This document shows, piece after piece, positions 61,931-64,000 of a DNA stretch of 64,000 bases (position 1 is the first letter of the stretch; the number at the start of each line of letters is the position of its first letter). The DNA is from Granulicella aggregans (GTDB taxonomy: Bacteria; Acidobacteriota; Terriglobia; Terriglobales; Acidobacteriaceae), in the NCBI RefSeq assembly GCF_014203275.1, contig NZ_JACHIP010000002.1:930001-994000 (forward strand), given 5' to 3'. The position numbers were made by a program, and so were the translations under genes. The notes below the pieces were generated by a model that made no database searches, was not told the DNA's origin, and saw nothing but the letters and a program-made list of their open reading frames with translations.

Positions 61931-62440
61931 ATGCAAGACGCACGCGACTCCTTCTTCGTCGCCTTACGAACTCGCCTGGCCGCAATCAATCCCGACCGCA
62001 CCATCGTCCTTCGCGGCCAGATCCGCCCCGGCATCCTGGTCGAGGAGAACGAACTCCCCACCGCCTTCCAGCCCGCCGACGCCTTCACCCTCCATTGGAC
62101 TGCCATGGCCGTCGACGCCGCCGGCCCCCTGCCGCTCGTCGCCATGGAGTGCCAGATCAACTACGCCACCGATGGCACCTCCGGCAGCGGAGGCATGGAC
62201 CGCGGCCGTCTGCTCGGAGCCATGGACGGCGAACTCACCGCCGCCCTGCTCACCGAGACCCAATCCGCCGTCAAAAAGAACTTCTCCGGCGTCGTGGGCA
62301 CCGGAGCGGCCGCCGTCGCCATGGCCACCAACATCTTCTGGAGCACCCCACGCTTCGCGCCCGCTAAGACCTCCGGCGAACGCCTCGAACGCACCGCCAC
62401 CGTCCAGCTCTTCGCGTATCAGGAAGCGGGTGAGCTATGA
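61931..62440 (+). CDS. Tail completion-like phage protein
   Basis: 169 residues from the ATG at 61931 (GAGGTCACC ahead). Features: ARDSFFVALRTRLAAINPDR at the start, PLPLVAMECQINYATDG, GGMDRGRLLGAMDGELTAAL, and a C-terminal strand RLERTATVQLFAYQEAGEL. These fit tail terminator or completion proteins. It overlaps the next gene by ATGA. Confidence 0.55.
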   Translation: MQDARDSFFVALRTRLAAINPDRTIVLRGQIRPGILVEENELPTAFQPADAFTLHWTAMAVDAAGPLPLVAMECQINYATDGTSGSGGMDRGRLLGAMDGELTAALLTETQSAVKKNFSGVVGTGAAAVAMATNIFWSTPRFAPAKTSGERLERTATVQLFAYQEAGEL

Positions 62441-63429
62441 GTTCGCAACTCGTCCCCGCCACCGCGCCTGTGTCGAATCGCCTCCGCGCCTACTTCGCTC
62501 CCGTCAATCGAGCCACCGGCACGCCCACGTTCTTCGATCCCGCCCGGCAAGGCACCTTCGCCCTCGACACTCCACCAACCCCATGGATCGATCTAGGCTG
62601 GACCTCCAACTTCACTCGCAAGTCTGCCAGCAAGATAGCTCAGCTCCGCACCGGCGCTCCCGCCATCGTCCAGACCCAGGTCCGCTCTGAAGTCGAAGCC
62701 ACCCTGTCTCTCGACTTCGAAAGCTGGGGCAAACTTCAACTTGCTGTCTCTTCAGCCTCCGAACAGCTAAATCTACTTGTAACCGCAATAGGCACAAATC
62801 CAAACGGCTCGGGAGGCACCGCTATAACCGCCGTCCCGATCACACTCTCCGGCTCGAGCGCCACCGCCCTCAACGTCGGTTCAGCAGCATCGACCTTCAA
62901 CATCGGAGATATCGTCGCCGTAGACCTCGACTACACCGGCCAGACGGGATATGTCGGCAGTGGCGTCGCGGCCGCCTACGTCACCTCGTCCGCCGCAGTC
63001 GCAGGAGACGTCAGCTTCATCCGCCGCGTCACCCTCAACGTTGGCCGCGTCACGGCCATCGCCTCGGGCATCCTCACCCTCGGCAGCCCGCTTCTCGCAG
63101 GCGCGCCCACGGCAGGTATGCAGATCAGCCGAGTCGCCGGCTTCTGCGACCGCGAGGGCGGCAGCTTCTTCCAGGAGTGGTCCGCTCTCTTCGTCTTCGA
63201 CGGCCAGCAGGGCGACCGCATCCTCTACCACTACCCACGCCTTCAGCCCCTGCAGGGAGCCTCCGAGATCGCCACGGCGCTTCCAACAACATCAACCGGT
63301 CTAGCCACTCAGCTCGAACGAACACGCCTCGCCGCCGCCTTCCGCGCCCTGCCCGTCACGGACGCCAACGACAGCGCCTCGGTCCTTTGCTTCCGCAGCT
63401 ACCTACCCGGCCCCCTGCGCACCCTCTAG
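62437..63429 (+). CDS. Tail tube-like phage protein
   Basis: 330 residues, beta-rich (WIDLGWTSNFTRKSASKIAQ, VRSEVEATLSLDFESWGKLQ, ITLSGSSATALNVGSAASTF, GGSFFQEWSALFVFDGQQGD). The N-terminal and C-terminal blocks fit a major tail tube protein. The Ser/Thr/Ala-rich middle of about 100 residues looks like an inserted surface domain. Start coupled by ATGA to the preceding gene. Confidence 0.55.
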   Translation: MSSQLVPATAPVSNRLRAYFAPVNRATGTPTFFDPARQGTFALDTPPTPWIDLGWTSNFTRKSASKIAQLRTGAPAIVQTQVRSEVEATLSLDFESWGKLQLAVSSASEQLNLLVTAIGTNPNGSGGTAITAVPITLSGSSATALNVGSAASTFNIGDIVAVDLDYTGQTGYVGSGVAAAYVTSSAAVAGDVSFIRRVTLNVGRVTAIASGILTLGSPLLAGAPTAGMQISRVAGFCDREGGSFFQEWSALFVFDGQQGDRILYHYPRLQPLQGASEIATALPTTSTGLATQLERTRLAAAFRALPVTDANDSASVLCFRSYLPGPLRTL

Positions 63430-63456
63430 CCACCGAACACGGGCCACTCAAGAGGT

Positions 63457-63562
63457 CCGTCATCCTGAGCGGAGTTCGTCGCGCTCTTTGCGACGAACGT
63501 AGTCGAAGGACCCCGACGCCGCTCACGTCACCCATACAGCTCGCACCTTTTAGCCGCCTCTA
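63457..63562. repeat. Repeat family A hairpin (copy A4)
   Basis: CCGTCATCCTGAGCGGA, stem GTTCGTCGC / GCGACGAAC (loop GCTCTTT), AGTCGAAGGACCCC and a tail with GCACCTTTTAGCC. The stem differs from A2 and A3 at several paired positions, each with a matching change on the other side. Confidence 0.85.
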
Positions 63563-63580
63563 TCCGCGCCACTGCTGACC

Positions 63581-63618
63581 GGGTGCCCCATCCATGCAGC
63601 TTCACCGCATGGGTGGGA
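63581..63618. repeat. Repeat family B hairpin (copy B4)
   Basis: GGGTGCCCCATCCATGC, loop AGCTTCACC, GCATGGGTGGGA. Directly follows A4. A further small hairpin GCGGCT-TT-AGCCGC lies at about 63650. No gene seen in the 293-bp gap 63430-63722. Confidence 0.85.
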
Positions 63619-63722
63619 CGTAAAACTCCACCGGCCTTGTTGATGGCGCGGCTTTAGCCGCTGAGGTACGCCTTCGCCTAAATCGACACATGCCCCACCC
63701 AAGTTCTTTCAGGAGACACCAA

Positions 63723-64000
63723 ATGCCACGCACGCCCACACATCACTGGCTGATCAAGCTTCTTCTCCTCGCGACGCTCTTCGCCGGCTGCAACCCATCT
63801 CCGATCGCAACCGTAGCAGCCGCGCAGAGCTCCCCGACCCTACCCACCACCCAACTCATCGACACCGTCTACCGCGCCGACGGCAGTACCGCCACCGGCA
63901 CCGTCCTCATCAGCTGGCCAGCCTTCACCACCTCTACAGGCTTGAGCGTTCCCTCAGGCAACACCTCCGTCACCATCAGCACAAGCGGAGTCTTCACCGT
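63723..64000 (+). CDS. Predicted lipoprotein in the phage module, 3' end outside window
   Basis: Opens at an ATG with AGGAGACACCAA ahead and stays open to the right edge (92 complete codons). The N-terminus HHWLIKLLLLATLFAGCNPS is a lipoprotein signal with lipobox FAGC. The visible part after it is Thr/Ser-rich and beta-prone (TVLISWPAFTTSTGLSVPSG, NTSVTISTSGVFT). A lipid-anchored protein is unusual after tail genes. It could be a surface receptor or exclusion protein, or a tail-associated protein with a host-derived anchor. Confidence 0.7.
   Translation, partial: MPRTPTHHWLIKLLLLATLFAGCNPSPIATVAAAQSSPTLPTTQLIDTVYRADGSTATGTVLISWPAFTTSTGLSVPSGNTSVTISTSGVFT

Larger units (their letters stand above)
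55081..64000. mobile_element. Phage-derived capsid/tail module with repressor (right end open)
   Basis: A leftward CI-like repressor gene, an AT-rich control region and a rightward run of at least eleven genes with head and tail functions in phage order. No integrase, att repeat, terminase large subunit or portal is visible in the window. Base use matches the host, and host-type repeats sit between the genes, so residence is probably old. It could be a prophage remnant, a gene transfer agent or a satellite; the part beyond 64 kb would decide. Confidence 0.75.

Overview
The window looks like a chromosome segment of an Acidobacteriota bacterium of the Terriglobia/Acidobacteriales type (Granulicella, Terriglobus or Edaphobacter-like). 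This is inferred from the high GC content, the very large Oar-like TonB-dependent receptors with an N-terminal carboxypeptidase-regulatory domain, the Tat-exported carbohydrate enzymes, the hopanoid glycosyltransferase HpnI, and short hairpin repeats with covarying stems. No 16S rRNA is present, so the placement rests on gene families only.

Layout. 1-9.3 kb holds a partial TonB receptor and then the conserved housekeeping set obgE, nadD, rsfS, rlmH, which is split by an inverted 1115-aa TonB receptor gene. 9.3-24.5 kb holds a GH51 arabinofuranosidase, a lipoprotein-like hydrolase, a Tat-exported protein of unknown function, a TPR protein, accD, a GGDEF-EAL protein, a methyltransferase, an M28 peptidase, small unknown genes and ruvA. 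24.6-28.5 kb is a third giant receptor. 28.77-30.25 kb is a complete fluoride-response unit: promoter, crcB-type fluoride riboswitch and a CLC-F fluoride/proton antiporter. 30.3-45.5 kb holds an M1 aminopeptidase, a DMT exporter, an L,D-transpeptidase, a Rieske oxygenase, HpnI, two MacB-like permeases without an ATPase, RNase P RNA, a TlpA-like thioredoxin, a GT2-GtrA/GT-C pair and an aldo-keto reductase. 45.6-55 kb holds a smaller TonB receptor, an SPFH protein coupled to a mini membrane protein, a DUF4126-like protein, a second M28 peptidase, a long palindromic repeat, glyA and an ABHD18-like hydrolase.

55.1-64 kb is a phage-derived module: a CI-like repressor facing away from an AT-rich control region with a near-consensus promoter, a Cys-rich mini protein, a sigma region-4-like regulator, and then a rightward run of capsid and tail genes (protease-like, small membrane-active protein, coiled-coil protein, HK97-fold capsid, head-tail connector, adaptor, tail completion, tail tube-like, and a lipoprotein that runs off the edge). 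No terminase large subunit, portal or integrase is visible before the capsid gene. Every gap of more than 120 bp between its structural genes carries a host-type hairpin repeat, and copies of the same two repeat families also lie in ordinary chromosome at 11.1 and 35.8 kb. This suggests a long-resident, possibly domesticated, particle-forming element such as a gene transfer agent.

Most promising observations: (1) the terminase/portal-less virion module with its interleaved repeats and control region; (2) the fluoride riboswitch whose 3' aptamer strand can also pair with the Shine-Dalgarno sequence; (3) RsfS with a histone H1-like Lys/Ala-rich tail; (4) two hairpin repeat families with compensatory stem changes.
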